64,000 nucleotides of DNA from Stratiolaelaps scimitus (GCA_019614645.1 JABWDB010000005.1:10138001-10202000); one strand, 5' to 3'; shown: positions 39,829-51,861, numbered from the stretch's first letter. The notes: generated by a model from the letters alone, not told the origin. Numbers and translations are program-made.

Positions 39829-41820
39829 CAGATATCCCCGGTACCCAGATAGGCACACACAAAGAAGTAACAGTATTGCTAGTTCTGCTACAAAGTTTTC
39901 TGCTTGAACGAATAACAAGACGTGAACTAGGCGTGAGTGCATAACACACGGGCAGAAATTTGACCGAGTGCGAATGGAGTGGGGTGGGAAATTCGATAAG
40001 AAAAGATGTGCAATATCATGGAAATGATACGAACGATACAACAATATCGACAACATCAGAAATCTTCTTGGATTGAGACAGAGAGAGAGAGGTAAAGTTT
40101 TTGGAGCGCACTTTTTTGGTGGGGGAAATGTCGCACAATAATCAGTCGCATCGCGTTTCATTCGATCGTGAATCGTGTAAATATGCGTCAAGTAACGTTA
40201 TTATTATTATTACTCGTGTACTGCTCAACGGCTGGGCTCATTATACACGCGCGGATAAGGGTGTTGTAGCTTTCGTAACATGAAGACACCCGGCAAATAA
40301 GAAGGAGTTAGAAATAGATCTAGCCTTGCATATGCGATGACTTGTTTACTCATTTTTAACCGGTCCCGCAGCGAATCTGGGTGAATCCCTAGCGGCGAAA
40401 TGAACCGTTAATATTGCGTCATAAAGATAAGCAGACTAAAAAAAATCGACGCTGAACCCAATAGCGCGCTCCGAACTGCCTCGTCGAAACCAAATGGACC
40501 AGAAACGTCATGTAGCGCATCATTGCTAACACGTCCTTTTTACGTGAAGTCACCCACAGCCCGGTTGCTCCGCGTATCTCCTCGAGGTTTCCAACACGAC
40601 TAGCCTTGTATAGCGACCTGCCGGCCGACCCGTCTCGTCCGCCGATCGAAAAGTCCGTCGGAAACCGCTTTCTGAGTCGAAGCGTTTTCCGCGCCCATCT
40701 GCTGCTTGTCTAGGGTCTTCTTCGTGCGCGATCGTTGACAGCCTGCTATGCGCGGCCGATCAGCCAAGTGACGAGTGCAACGAGTGTCTGCGACGCCTGG
40801 CAAAGCTGCCGACTTGGTCGATGGTCCCGTGGCCTACGTATCGATGCCCGTCGTAGTGCCACCGAAGCTGTAGTGTGAACAGACATCCGAAAGCCTTCAA
40901 CCCCCCACCCTGGTTGGCCCCAGCTGGTTTCCCCATCGTTGGCCCCGCCCCTCGAGGCTTACTGCGCCGCCTCCTCCACTTTCTCCTTCCGCTGGGATTC
41001 GTGAATGGAACTCAAGTCCTTGGAAATCCCCGGAAAGTGAAGCGGTAGACAGGCCGCTGCTGCCAGCCGTTCACCCTGGCTATTCTGCGCAGCTAGAATC
41101 TCTATTGCGCTCCTGACACGAGTGACGAACGCACGCGAGACGGGGATGATACGAGAAGCAAGCGCTGAGGGGACACACACGAAACGCATCGGGCCCGGCC
41201 AACAGAGACCAACGAGCGGTTGGCATGAAGTGAACGCGCATCTTTTACCGCGTCTGCCACCCAGTAAGCGCGGCAGCGGCGGCGGCGGCGGTGGTGGTGC
41301 CCCACCGAGTCCGGCCGGCAACAGAGAGAGAGAGAAACAGCGAGAGGAGTCGCAGAAGCATCAACTGGACTCGTCAGGGTGTCCCCACCCGTGTCAGGAC
41401 GTTGTCAAGACCGTCAAGCGCATTTGCACCGGCGGGCACGCGGTCGCCGGCCGGCCGGCCGGCCGGCCGACTGGCCAAAACAGGAACACATCCAGGAGAT
41501 GGCGAGATTGAATGCAGTTCTCTTGCCTACAGGCCACCGCAGCGCGCCTGTCGCCTTGTATTCGATCTGCTTGCTGTACTGAAGATCGATCGCGCGTTGC
41601 AATCTGCCAAGCGAACCAATCCTAGATGCTGTCTAGTGGGTGAAGAGGGAAGAGGCAGTAGTGACAGTTGGGCCTACTTTAAAAGCCTCTGAAGCGTCCA
41701 AGCGGCGTTTAGTCCACCTATTAATACATTTATTCGGTGATGTGAGCAGCGTGACGGCTCACCGAGAGACGAAACCTGAAGGAGATGACCAGACACAGAC
41801 TGGAGAACGAATCCATAATG

Positions 41821-41945
41821 AAGGGATTTGCTCAGTTGTCAGAGCCGCAGTTCAACCTGCGTCAGTCTATTACTGGTGTGGGTTCGGTTCCCGCTGAGGG
41901 CTAAGGGATGTTTTCGACAATAAAACTTTCCTTGCTATCTTATTC
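41821..41945 (+). mobile_element. tRNA-like SINE head or tRNA pseudogene (family C)
   Basis: The + strand shows a near-canonical D arm (GCTC AGTTGTCA GAGC). An anticodon-like stem CGCAG/CTGCG with a six-base loop follows, then a T arm GTGGG TTCGGTT CCCGC. The flanking acceptor strands do not pair, so this is not a functional tRNA. A short A-rich 3' part with ACAATAAAAC follows, consistent with a SINE. Only one copy was noticed in the window. Confidence 0.5.
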
Positions 41946-42551
41946 TATGCAGTGCGGTAGCGACATCGCAGCGTAACCGTTTGCAATGGGTAGCGACTTT
42001 CAAGCGTAAAATAGCAAACCTGGCATGGTTGTGGCAGCGGCCATACCCGTAACAACAAAGACACAGGTACCGGTGACGACTGCAACCATAAGAACAACAA
42101 GTGTGGGTGATACGTAGCAGCGAGTCGCCAGGTGAAAGTCGTTGCTAGGTGAAAAGGTGTATTAACTTTAACGCGTAGAAAGCAACAAAACCCACAAGGA
42201 AATGGATTAAGGTAATATCGGTTATGGCCAATAATCGGTTAATGAAATGCCAGCACACTGTAATACCAGTGGCAGGTATCGGAACAGGCTCGAAGAGCCA
42301 ATGACTATGTTCTGCCGAATGTAGATGAAGGTACCAGGGGGAGTAGACTTTAAGGAGACGACACTTGAGCCTCAGTTGTAGGTCGAGAAACCTTTGTTAG
42401 ACTAAATGCCATAGACCTGAATAGCAAGCAAAGTGTGTCGGACAAACCTGCTGCGAGAAATAAACCGAAATAGAAATAGACTTATAGACAGCCTTTAAGT
42501 CAAGCCACCCGAACATACATATATGTTCAAAAGCAAGAGCAAATTCTGTGA

Positions 42552-42555
<4 letters not shown>

Positions 42556-42587
<32 letters not shown>
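42556..42587. repeat. (TA)n microsatellite
   Basis: About 16 TA units in AT-rich sequence. Confidence 0.9.
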
Positions 42588-42589
<2 letters not shown>

Positions 42590-43221
42590 ATTTGCTCATT
42601 CGAAATCGTCCACTCAACGATACCTGGCCAGTATTTAAGGTTTAGACCGATTTCACAGTTACTCTGTTTCTGTTGTTGTCAGCAATGCGAATTGAAATAT
42701 ATATAAAATGTGTTACATTCTAATGATTTCGTTCATTTTTCTCTGAATGAACACAGCTTCGACAGAGCGAGAGAGAGAGAGAGAGAAAGAGAAAGCCTCA
42801 ATAGGCTTCCAAACAGTAAAGGCTGAGGGTGAATGTATGAATAATTCCAGAGACATTCTCCACCAGCCCGTGTCGTCCCCATACGCGCTCATAGACATAC
42901 TCACGCGTGCATACGCCGTTTTCATACAAACAGACATCTACACGCAGAAGCACATACGTTATCTGGGCCACGATTGGCCTTATGTCTTCGCCGCTTTCCG
43001 GGTCTATATGTCCGACTGTCTATGTGTGTGCGCCTGTGCAGGCAGGACGGAGCCACGCGAACGGCGTCACTCTACGACGGAGGCCGCCGGACACGTTGTC
43101 TCGGTTTAGGAGGAAAACAAGGGAGAATGGGCTGCATCAAAAGCTAACCGTAAAAATCAGAATACCGTAGATATCACCACTACGAGAGTTGGATCTTTGA
43201 TATATCTATTCAACATTATTA

Positions 43222-43222
43222 G

Positions 43223-43260
<38 letters not shown>
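43222..43260. repeat. (AAT)n microsatellite
   Basis: Twelve to thirteen AAT units, about 210 bp upstream of the SINE tail at 43473. Confidence 0.95.
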
Positions 43261-43472
43261 CTGTAGCGTATGATTCAGTTCTAAGTATGAATGCCAATAA
43301 AATAAATTTATTTTGCTATGAACGCATTTGCTGGCGCATATGCATGCATGTGTTTCAGCTTTTTGTGAGCTCTGCCCATCTTTTGGCCTGAATCCTGCTC
43401 ATTTTATTGGCAGATTTTGAAAATGCTCAAACATTCGAGAAACTATTTTAAGAATAACGAAAAGGGCTATCA

Positions 43473-43624
43473 AGTAAAGGTAAAGGTAAAGCTTTATTGG
43501 TTTATTAAAGGAGCTGCAATTTCACAATGCTTAAGCTCTCTTATATGTCACGCAGCGGGGCTCGAACCTGCGGCCTCTGGCTTTCGACAGCCAGAGACTT
43601 GGCCGTCCAAGCCACCGCGCTGAC
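43473..43624 (-). mobile_element. tRNA-derived SINE, best-preserved copy (family A)
   Basis: Reverse-complemented, it begins GTCAGCGCGGTGGCTTGG, with an A-box-like TGGCTTGGACGG, an anticodon-arm-like hairpin (TCTGGCTG..CAGCCAGA type) and a B box GGTTCGAGCCC. After this tRNA-like head comes the body GTGACATATAAGAGAGC, then TTGTGAAATTGCAGCTCC and TTTAATAAACC. It ends in a tail of ACCTTT repeats. The head suggests a serine- or leucine-like tRNA ancestor with internal Pol III promoters. Related copies in this window lie at 18.4, 18.6, 24.0 and 51.9 kb. Confidence 0.82.
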
Positions 43625-46183
43625 AGTAGTAATTTGTAGACAACAGCCTTGTTTGTATTTTTTACGGAGAAGAGCTTCAATATATATAGATATATAAGTG
43701 TTAACGTAACACCCATACACTCAGCAATGGACACAGCGATCACAGATTAAAGGAATGGAAGGCGTGCTTTCTGTTTCCATGTTTGCTTTTCTTAATCTCT
43801 TATGACCCCGTTCGATGATGGCGCCGGCGGCGGTACAAGGAATGACCCGAGGCTAATTTTCTGGCTGAGTTGGCGCAGCTAATCGATCGATGCCAGCAAC
43901 AAGTATACAGGAATAGCCTATAGGTCTGCAGCTGTTGTTGTTCGAAGCGCCTATCATACTTTGTTTCGTTCCGCAGTATCATAATGGATTACATATACTC
44001 TAAGCTCGATATAATCGTATGCGTACTGTGATAAGATGAACACAAACAACACAGTTGTGTTAGAACCACAATGACCTGGAAGAGCATAAACCTACTCCCT
44101 TGGGCGTGGATGGCAATAGTACCCGTCGAACATGCCATGCATCCAAGAGCAGCTTCCTTTATATTTCCATAATTATAATAGTTAATTAAAACAAAGAGAC
44201 AACACTTATGTTGTCTTGCACATCAGATACATATCTATAATACTGTCATCAGCGAGCAGCTTTATAATTAACTTCTCCGCATAGTATTATGGTAATCGTC
44301 GCCTCTCACCAGGTCGCCCCCCCCCTGAAATTGCATTCAATCCACTTACTTATTGCACGTACTCAAAATGAGCACATATATATATATATATACATACATA
44401 CATGCTTCTGCCGAACTGTTGCTTCGACATTCAAAGCTTTACCTACCTCAGTCGCTCGTTCAGCCACCTGCAGTTGATGATGGACTCTCGCATCGTTGAT
44501 TGCGTTCGTCATTTTCCATGCGTACGTTTCAAGGCCATAAGGTAGTTGTGGTCGTCGACTTTCGTGTTGTCGCGTAGTCTTTCGGCTTTGTCTCTGAGCG
44601 GGCCGAGAGTTCGACCAAGAAAGGAAGGACTTCTCCTATTGTCTTGGCATCGCTTGTGATTGCCCTTTGCCAGGTGGCTTCTTTCTTGTCATATGTACGG
44701 GTCCACCCCCGCGTTCACCTCAGCCGTCGTCTCGAGAAGATCCCCCACAGCAAAGACACTTTGTTGGCCGTTGGCGGTCGCCGGGCGGGCGGTCGGGCGG
44801 TGAAGCCGACTATTCCCTCGGCACCACCAGCAGCTGCAACTGCAGAAGCCATCGTGGGGGCTGGTCGCAGCAGAACTGGCTATTTTCCGTATCTGACTCT
44901 CGAGGGCGTGGTGAGCGCCGGCAGTGGGCGGCTGCCGCAGCCTCTCGGCCAACCAAGCGCGCGAACACCGCTAGCTAGCTAGGCTGGCGGAGGTTAATTT
45001 TTTATCGGAGATATTTGTGTCACCTTTTATTATTACTAGTATTGAGGTGCAAACAATTAATCTTTCTTTTTATCTGCTCGGTCAATAGTGAGCCCACCAG
45101 CCTCGAGACGGCAAAAAGCAGCGGTGGCTTCCTTTCCCTCAGGGCTGAGCTCAGCATTGATGGTGGCTTTCGTAGTATCTCAGAGCTTCCTCTTCGGATC
45201 TTGCCACTATCTCTAGACGCGAGCGACCCTTCCGTGAGACGGCGGCGGCGGCGGTGGCACAGATGAAGCAAACGGCCTGAGGCCTGCGGAGAAAGTGGCC
45301 AAAAGTCGTGGGGAGAGGAGGCCATGAAGGGTCGGCTGGCGGTTGCCGGGCGGCACATCTTGGTGGAACCCTCAGTATCCCAGAAGTGGCACCTTGAAGA
45401 AACCATGAAAGTTAATTATTATTGTCGTCATTATTCTCATCATCATCATCGTCATCATCATTGCTAACCGCCGCTACTAGTGTTCGGAGGCTGCCGCCGC
45501 AAACGCCACCGCCGCTTTAATGTACCCTGGGCTTACTCGTTCCTAACTCTTGAGTAATGTACCCCCCGAACTAGTTTAAAATAGATGGTGATGATGGTAA
45601 CGGTACGCTGTTGTCAACGTTGATACAATCAATTTATTAATTTCGAGCTATTTTTTGTACGCTAGAAATCACGAGCCGCCCTCACTGGACATGGATAGTG
45701 CTTCAATTCGCCACCTTGTGTGTTCAGTTGTTCTTCCAATGTGTATGTGAGATTGTGCTGTTAATAAGTATACTGAACCATTGCGCCACACGAAAATCGT
45801 TTATGGTCTGTGTGTGAATAGAAGCGAAAGATAACAATGCAGAGAAGAGACTGCCGCTTCCTCCGTTTGTATCTATTGAACCTTTGTCAAAGAAAAATTT
45901 ATCTATAATGTAGCTGCATATATATATATATATATATATATGCAGCTACATTATATATATGTCTCATTTTCCATTTCAAATTTAACTTATATAAGTAAGT
46001 CGTTCCCATATATATATATATATATATATATAGATTCTAGCAGGAGGTAGTTTCGAGTTCAAGCATCATCGCAATTAACTGTATAATGTCTCGTTCACTT
46101 TTTCGTTCTGCTTTCATGATCCTCGACACAACGACGTTGCGCGACGGCCGCCTTCATCACTGTTGGGCTTCCCCTTTCGGCAG
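43625..46183. other. Upstream of first recognised ICMT exon; first coding exon not found
   Basis: A (TA)n tract lies near 44375. Bases 44640-45290 are GC-rich with CAG/CGG repeats, which could be promoter-like. I looked on the + strand for an exon encoding the two N-terminal membrane helices of ICMT ending in a phase-0 donor and did not find a convincing one. It may be small, diverged, or further upstream. Confidence 0.4.
45905..45954. repeat. 50-bp perfect palindrome with (TA)n core
   Basis: The arms ATAATGTAGCTGCA and TGCAGCTACATTAT flank a (TA)n core, so the whole 50 bp equals its own reverse complement. It lies about 230 bp upstream of the first recognised ICMT exon. A second (TA)n tract follows at about 46008-46031. 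Confidence 0.85.
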
Positions 46184-46341
46184 GTTCAGTGGCGCGCAGC
46201 GATGCTGGGCTCGGCGTGTGGAGCCTCAATTTTGACGGCCTGCCTTGGGAGCCGCTCGCTGACATCGTTTGCACTATACGGCATCACCCTTTCAATGTTC
46301 CACTTTACAGAGTACCTGTCAATAGCGTACATAAATCCCAG
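46184..46341 (+). CDS. ICMT: ICMT internal exon (membrane-spanning N-terminal half), partial gene
   Basis: Isoprenylcysteine carboxyl methyltransferase is an ER multi-pass membrane enzyme. It uses S-adenosylmethionine to methylate the C-terminal prenylated cysteine of CaaX proteins such as Ras and Rho. The exon reads VQWRAAMLGSACGASIL at its start and SMFHFTEYLSIAYINPR at its end. This is the family pattern of a hydrophobic segment, then an (F/Y)H(F/Y)(S/T)EY(L/I) motif, then an NP(K/R) turn. A pyrimidine-rich tract and CAG precede base 46184, and the exon ends at CAG|GTGAGT after base 46341, leaving a two-base partial codon. A second possible acceptor lies 6 bp downstream. The frame has an ATG at 46163, but family members carry about 60 more residues with two membrane helices before this point, so that ATG is probably intronic. 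Identity was judged by eye from remembered family motifs. Confidence 0.85.
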
Positions 46342-46854
46342 GTGAGTGAGCGATAAGCAAGAGAAACAAGTTAAACTCCACCATGTGAGAAACGCCAACG
46401 AAGTTCTCTGTACATTGGGTGTGAGTGTGTGTACACCGTTGTTAGACTAATAGCTGAACCTACCTATTTATGTCAATTACCTATTTATGAATAGATCGGC
46501 GAAGGTCGACATTGACGAACTTTCTTTGCATCGATTTACGTGATGCTATCGAGTAAAAATATTCACAGCTTTCATAGGACGCACAGAGTTATCAAAGCGC
46601 TGCAACAGCTGTAGCTTTGTAACGATTTAGCGGCATCCCGAAATTCAACGGGTTTCATTTGATTTATTCTGTTATGTAAGATTAATTATGTGTTTTTTAT
46701 CAAGCAAATTGTTTTTTGTGTTTAGCTAAAATTACGTTTTAAGCATTCAATGTCTTATGTTTCAATGATTAACAAAATTAAAATATTTTTTTAATCTTAT
46801 TTCTATTTGGTTTCTGTCTGTATTGTTCTGGTGCTGTAATTCCTTGCACCGTCC

Positions 46855-46855
46855 G

Positions 46856-46891
<36 letters not shown>

Positions 46892-47115
46892 GTATGTATA
46901 AACAGTTTTTAGTCTGACTCTCCGCCAGCATTAAGCATCCTCGGTACTGCTTTTGCACTGCTCCATAAGGCGGACCCCTAACTGCAAATGTGCAACAATG
47001 GGGATCGAACTTACGTCCATCTGCTCCGTTTGCAAGGCAGGCACACACGAACGCGCCACCCCAAGGCCATCCGGACCTTGATTTTCCCCACTAGCAAGCC
47101 TCTGCCCACCAACCC
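46855..47115 (-). mobile_element. tRNA-derived SINE, family B, with (TA)n tail
   Basis: The minus strand carries a tRNA-like head containing GGATGGCC..GGGGTGGCGCG (D-arm/A-box region) and CTGCCTTGCAAACGG, an anticodon-arm-like segment with TGC (Ala-like). Its B box is AGTTCGATCCC. A non-tRNA body (GCAGTTAGGGGTCC, then GGAGCAGTGCAAAAGCAG) follows and leads directly into a (TA)n run at 46855-46905. It is distinct from family A. It lies about 510 bp into the ICMT intron, in antisense orientation. Confidence 0.65.
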
Positions 47116-47514
47116 CGTTGCACAAACTTTTCCGAATTGTAAGAGAATCGATACATCTATAGCCCGGTATTGCGTATTGCTGCCTGTGGGCAAAAACGTA
47201 CACTGTGTATCATTTATGGCGAATACAAAGAAACGAGAGAAGCAACTCAATCGCCGAGTTGAAACAACCGCTGCACAGGACATTGTCCGCCCTCCCGGAG
47301 AAAGATTGCCAACGACTCAAACAGTGTCAAGGGCACTCGGCTGTCGGCCGTGTCAGACATCGTGTAGGACAGCCACCGGCCGCGTGTTTGGAATTGAGTC
47401 GTTTTACGCGCGAGTGCCAGTGAAGAATTATTTCAACATTAGTCGGCCAGGGTCGTTCGACGCCGTTCGGCAGAGTCACGGGTAGTGTCGATTATCGTCG
47501 TCTCGAACCCAACG

Positions 47515-47531
47515 CCCCCCCCCCCCCCCCC
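47515..47531. repeat. 17-bp poly-C run
   Basis: Seventeen consecutive C, followed by CAAAAACACC. Runs of this length are rare and error-prone in assemblies. Confidence 0.9.
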
Positions 47532-50168
47532 AAAAACACCCGAGGTTCGACAGCCGACGTCAGGGTGTCACTTTAGATAGCATGAATAATAGATATATAT
47601 AGCATACAACTGGAAGCGCGTGTGTGTTAGTGTCAGTGAGAGAGGAGAGAGCGAGAGAGAGAGAGAACGGGAGAGAGCGAACGATCGGATTTGGAAGACG
47701 CTTTAAATCAGAGCGTTTCCAGCGCCGACATCGTTGGCCGCGATATCCTGCGTGTGTGATAACCTCTTTCCTCATTTATAAGTCTGTCGTACATAAGGTG
47801 CACTAGTGCGTATTAAGGGTACATCTGTAGGTCGGTAGGTTAGGCTCGACATTCAGCTTTGATGAAAGTGGAACGATGAAATCGTCGCACAGAGTGCCCA
47901 TGTGTTTGCTGTGGCTAACGTGCATCTATGGGAATGATGGGATTCTCAACAAGGTATGGCATATTGAAGGTGATGAATAAAGTGCATTACAGATCGAGGG
48001 TCGGATGCGAATCGAGTCGACATCGAGTGGAAGCTCACGCATGAAAACACCGGCAGCGGCCTCACCCCTGCCACTCTTGCATGAATGCCATTCAGCAGCG
48101 ACAGTTTCTCCGGGCCAGCCGAGATTCATTGCCTAGGTTCATTGTGGAGACGAGGTGTTGAAGGTGTTTAGTTGCCGGTGCAAAAATCCTGCACAAGAAT
48201 GATTGACCTTTCATAACGGTTCAGTTTCTTAAACAATGAATCACACAAATTTAGCTATGGCAAAAAATCGAAAGAAAAACGTCACCAACGAATTTACGTC
48301 GAGGTTTCGAGTTCTCGCAATCATCGGGCGGACCCTTCTCCTCTGCCGTCGTACCGCTCTGATCTTGCGGAGACACGAAATACAAGAGAACATTGCCATG
48401 CCGTTAAGCAGTGCTTGCAGAGACAAGTGTTTTCATACACAGGACGATCAGGCTCAGATCGTTACCGAAATGGTAATCGTAATAGAACTGAAGAGATGTA
48501 ACGATGTCATCCAAGTCTAAAATTTCGTATTGTGGTTCAGTTGCGGCGTCCCAATAGCTCAGCGAACTGAACTTGCCACGATAGCGTAATCCTAAGCGAA
48601 GTTGTCGATAGCACGAATGCTGTTGTCTCCTGTTGGCTTTGGCCACCCACACACGATTCCTTGTTGAGCGTGTACCCAATGGCTTTTGCCTCTGAATGCC
48701 AAGTGAATCTGTGCGTCCGCGCTATCCGGGAGCTGTTCGTAATAGTAGTGTGGTAGTAGTGTGCTTGCGTAACAAACAAACACGCCAGTAAACGTTATCA
48801 TGGGAGCCCGCATAGTCGAGGCGCTGAGAGCTAGGAAAGGCCGTACACCTGAGGCGCACACAGCACCGGTGTACCGCTGTCGTTGAACTTACCGTCTGTG
48901 TACTTGCCGAATGGCCGTAGGGCATCATTCAAAGGTGACGGCCAAGTAGTGGCCAGCGCTGGAAACAGGTGGCGCCTGACGGTGTGCGGTGCGCTGTGTG
49001 TGGCGAACCTCTACCCGCCACCCGAAAACGAACCGCCGCTGCCATGCAGTGCGAGCAGCGGCCTTGAGGGAGGCTCGGCCGGTAGGACGCTGCCGTGGGG
49101 GCGTGTACTGGGACTCGATAGACAAACATCACAGCAGTAGGCGTGGCAGAAACAATTTATAGTAGATAGCAGTCGGTTGGCCTGACAGTGGCGACTAGAC
49201 CGATAATTAAGATTGCCAGATGCATCGTCGTGTGGGGCCGTACGCGGCCAGATTGTAGGTGAGAATGGGGCACGCTCATTTTTTTTCGTGTAGACGACGT
49301 TCGACAACCTTCGACACCAAACGTAGCACGGTTCATGCGCCGCTGAATGTGTCAACGTGTTTGCCCGCCACCTGTCGGGAATTAGGGGTAGTTATGCCGT
49401 TCATGGACGAATAATTCGTGTCTGTTAGCAAATTCGCAATCAAACATCAAGTCTAAAGATTTTTGCTTCGTCATCTTGGCAGCATGCAATTCCATCTGTC
49501 GCGTATTATGTGCAACGTCTACTCATTCAGTTTTTAAGGTAGTTCCAGAGGGCGACTCTGTCCCTCAATTGTCAAGTTCAATCAACTATCGTATGTGGAT
49601 TGCATTGAGTACTTGTGGATGCTGAACAGCCTATCAAGGATGTTTTTGCTGGAGAAAGAGAAGGGGAGTGGCGAGAGGCTCGTGGGCGTAGCGGCCCTGC
49701 GTTAAGCGGGTCGTCTTTCGAAGTCGACTCTGCTCGTAGGTATCTAGCTGCTATCCATGCTCATTTTACCGCGCGTATATACCAACGATTAGGTCGATCA
49801 GGATAGAAGTCGCCGTTTAATTAGTATCTTGATCTGCTGCTGCGCCTACTTCCGATGCTACCACCATGGCAACGAGGCTGAGGCCAGCAGCGTAGTTACC
49901 CCCATTGGATTACTGTGTCAAGCAGCAGTAGCAGCCATAGCAGTAGACGATGGGAAGAGCAGTAGACGATGAAGAAGCCGAAAGAATGAACCACCACCAC
50001 CACCACTACGATGATGATCAAGTGGCCCTAATCGACGGCCAGCAGACAGACAGCCGTGGTAACGTCATTGATGTATATGCGTATAGATCGTTGAGAGCGA
50101 AGGACACCGACGCGCACCAAGGGATACCGTGTGTCTCGCTGCCACACTGGCTGGCTATTTGCCTCGCC

Positions 50169-50208
50169 GGGAACCGCTACCCCGCTCTCACAGCGGGTAG
50201 CGGTTCCC
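50169..50208. repeat. Near-perfect GC-rich hairpin
   Basis: GGGAACCGCTACCCCGCT and AGCGGGTAGCGGTTCCC pair over 17 bp with one bulged C and a short CTCAC loop. It lies inside the ICMT intron. Confidence 0.85.
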
Positions 50209-51861
50209 CGACCCAGCGTAGTCCTTTCGACGGAACTGGCCCTTTGGGAGTTGCAACTGCCCCGATATTTCCTGTGATTTGCCGCTCGTTCAGCCTCTTC
50301 TGTCAGTGATGTTTGTGTATGGGCGGTGGGCTTGCATCGACCGCTCGTCTGGCTGGCCGTGTGGATTGGTATTATATTTTTATAGGGGCTACGTCGCCCT
50401 TTATATTGTAGCTAATAATAAATAATAGGTGGCGACGATGCTAGCACCTTCAGTAGCAATGATTATGACGATTGTGAACTTTGACAATGAACACTGATGA
50501 TTTTGGCTTTCGCGCCAAACAGAACGAATTTTATATATTGGACGCGAAATCGTACGAGTTAACACCACACATTATAACTACCACACATTTATCAAGCATA
50601 TTATGTTGGCAGCGAAAATATCATGGAAGGTGGGACCTCTGCCTTAGCTAGTTCCGCTGCATTGCCAGGCTGATTTGTGGGACCAACACCCAAATATATG
50701 GTTGGTAACTATTAGGTGGGCAGGTCTAACAGGTAATATAATAATCCTAAGGAAACGGGCAGTGTGATAGGTTTAATATACATGGGGGATCATTGTCTTT
50801 TAACTGAACCGATACCTCATTATATGGTGAGACGGACGTGGGTGACTCCCATCTGCAGGTCAGAGGAGAGAGCCCCATCAAAATGGTACCCCAAATCACG
50901 TCTTCCTCCCCAATTGATTCGGTTAATTAGGAGGTTACTAAATTTCACCTCTCACACACCCTCTCTCTCTCTTCCTCTCAATAATTACCAGACTTCTCTA
51001 ATCTCTTCTAATCGGATTTGATCCATTCCAATTTCATTACGGGCAGACGGATCACACCTTTTGGCGACTTCAGATCTCTGTGCGGCACACTTTCCCTTTA
51101 AGCGCGAATGTGATTATTTTCAAGTAGGATCCGCGTACTACTCATGTTTATTGCGGTTGCCACTACAGCGTCCGAATGAAAGCGATGCTATCTCTCGCCT
51201 CCACATATATCTAAATATGCATATACGTCTGCGTAGAGCATATTTGTGGCGAATCCCGTTGTTTGTGAGAAAGCGGCATTTGCGGGCCCCTACATTGTCG
51301 CACTTGCAGGTCCACATAACAACTGCTTGTATGCAGGGAGCTGTATGTGCACGATGTTTATGCATTAGCCACGACACCCTGCCGGCTGTATACTCGAAAC
51401 TATGCTGTCCACTCTGGTAGATAGAAGGAGTTGCACAGCCAGCGTTAACGGTCAGCGAGAAAGCTCCACTCTGCTTGAACAGCCATGAATACTTGTTAAC
51501 ACATCTGTTACAGAACACTCGCATAGATGCTCAATCTTTAGCGAAGGGAATGAAACAGAGAAACCACCGGGGCGCTGCTGCCTCGTGCCAACAATTTTTC
51601 AGCCCATTCCAGCTAGAGTCTAGGTACTGTTCGATATGTTATAGGAATTCGTCTAAACTTTAACAAGCAACATCAGCACATTGAATTTCATTAAGCGAAG
51701 TTTAAACGATCTACGTGTTGCTGACATATGTCATGACTAATACCCTGACTCCCCCAAGTCTCGTAAAGTCTCCCCGTCAAGGAAAATGAGATGAATTGAG
51801 ATTCCCAAGCTCCTACCATTTGTTACATATATATATATCGTACATGTGGGTTTTTGAAAAT

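Larger units (their letters stand above)
37601..41820. other. GC-rich repeat patch, no gene recognised
   Basis: Contains CT runs (38045-38063), CAG runs near 38905 and 39115, GGTC repeats at about 39360-39387, AAC/AAG runs, a CA microsatellite, and a GCCG tetranucleotide run at about 41449-41470. The 290-codon minus frame at 39319-40191 crosses these repeats and is not credible as a gene. Confidence 0.4.
41946..43472. other. Interval with no recognised gene
   Basis: AT-rich sequence with the (TA)n and (AAT)n microsatellites listed separately and a GA run near 42768-42785. The + frame at 42747-43109 begins in that GA run and shows no family motif. Confidence 0.4.
47116..51861. other. ICMT intron interior, no nested gene recognised
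   Basis: Several overlapping frames (47926-48129 and 48404-48928 on minus, 51061-51524 on both strands) have mixed composition but no motif I recognise. In 48404-48928 open stretches shift between three frames, which could reflect a decayed coding element. Confidence 0.35.

Noticed and set aside
39319..40191. 290-codon open frame on the minus strand
   Set aside because: It runs through a (CA)n microsatellite, AAC/AAG runs and GGTC repeats, giving Val-Cys, Cys-rich and Pro-Thr-Asp-Arg repeat peptides. The opposite strand is also open.
41821..41901. Functional tRNA gene
   Set aside because: The acceptor strands do not pair and the anticodon loop has six bases; it is listed as a SINE or pseudogene instead.
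46163..46183. ATG at 46163 as the ICMT start codon
   Set aside because: The family has two further membrane helices upstream, and a splice acceptor with pyrimidine tract ends at 46183, so this ATG is most likely intronic.
48241..48426. Arg-rich minus-strand frame resembling the start of PIF/Harbinger transposases
   Set aside because: Only a short basic segment resembles that family. The expected downstream transposase sequence is absent.
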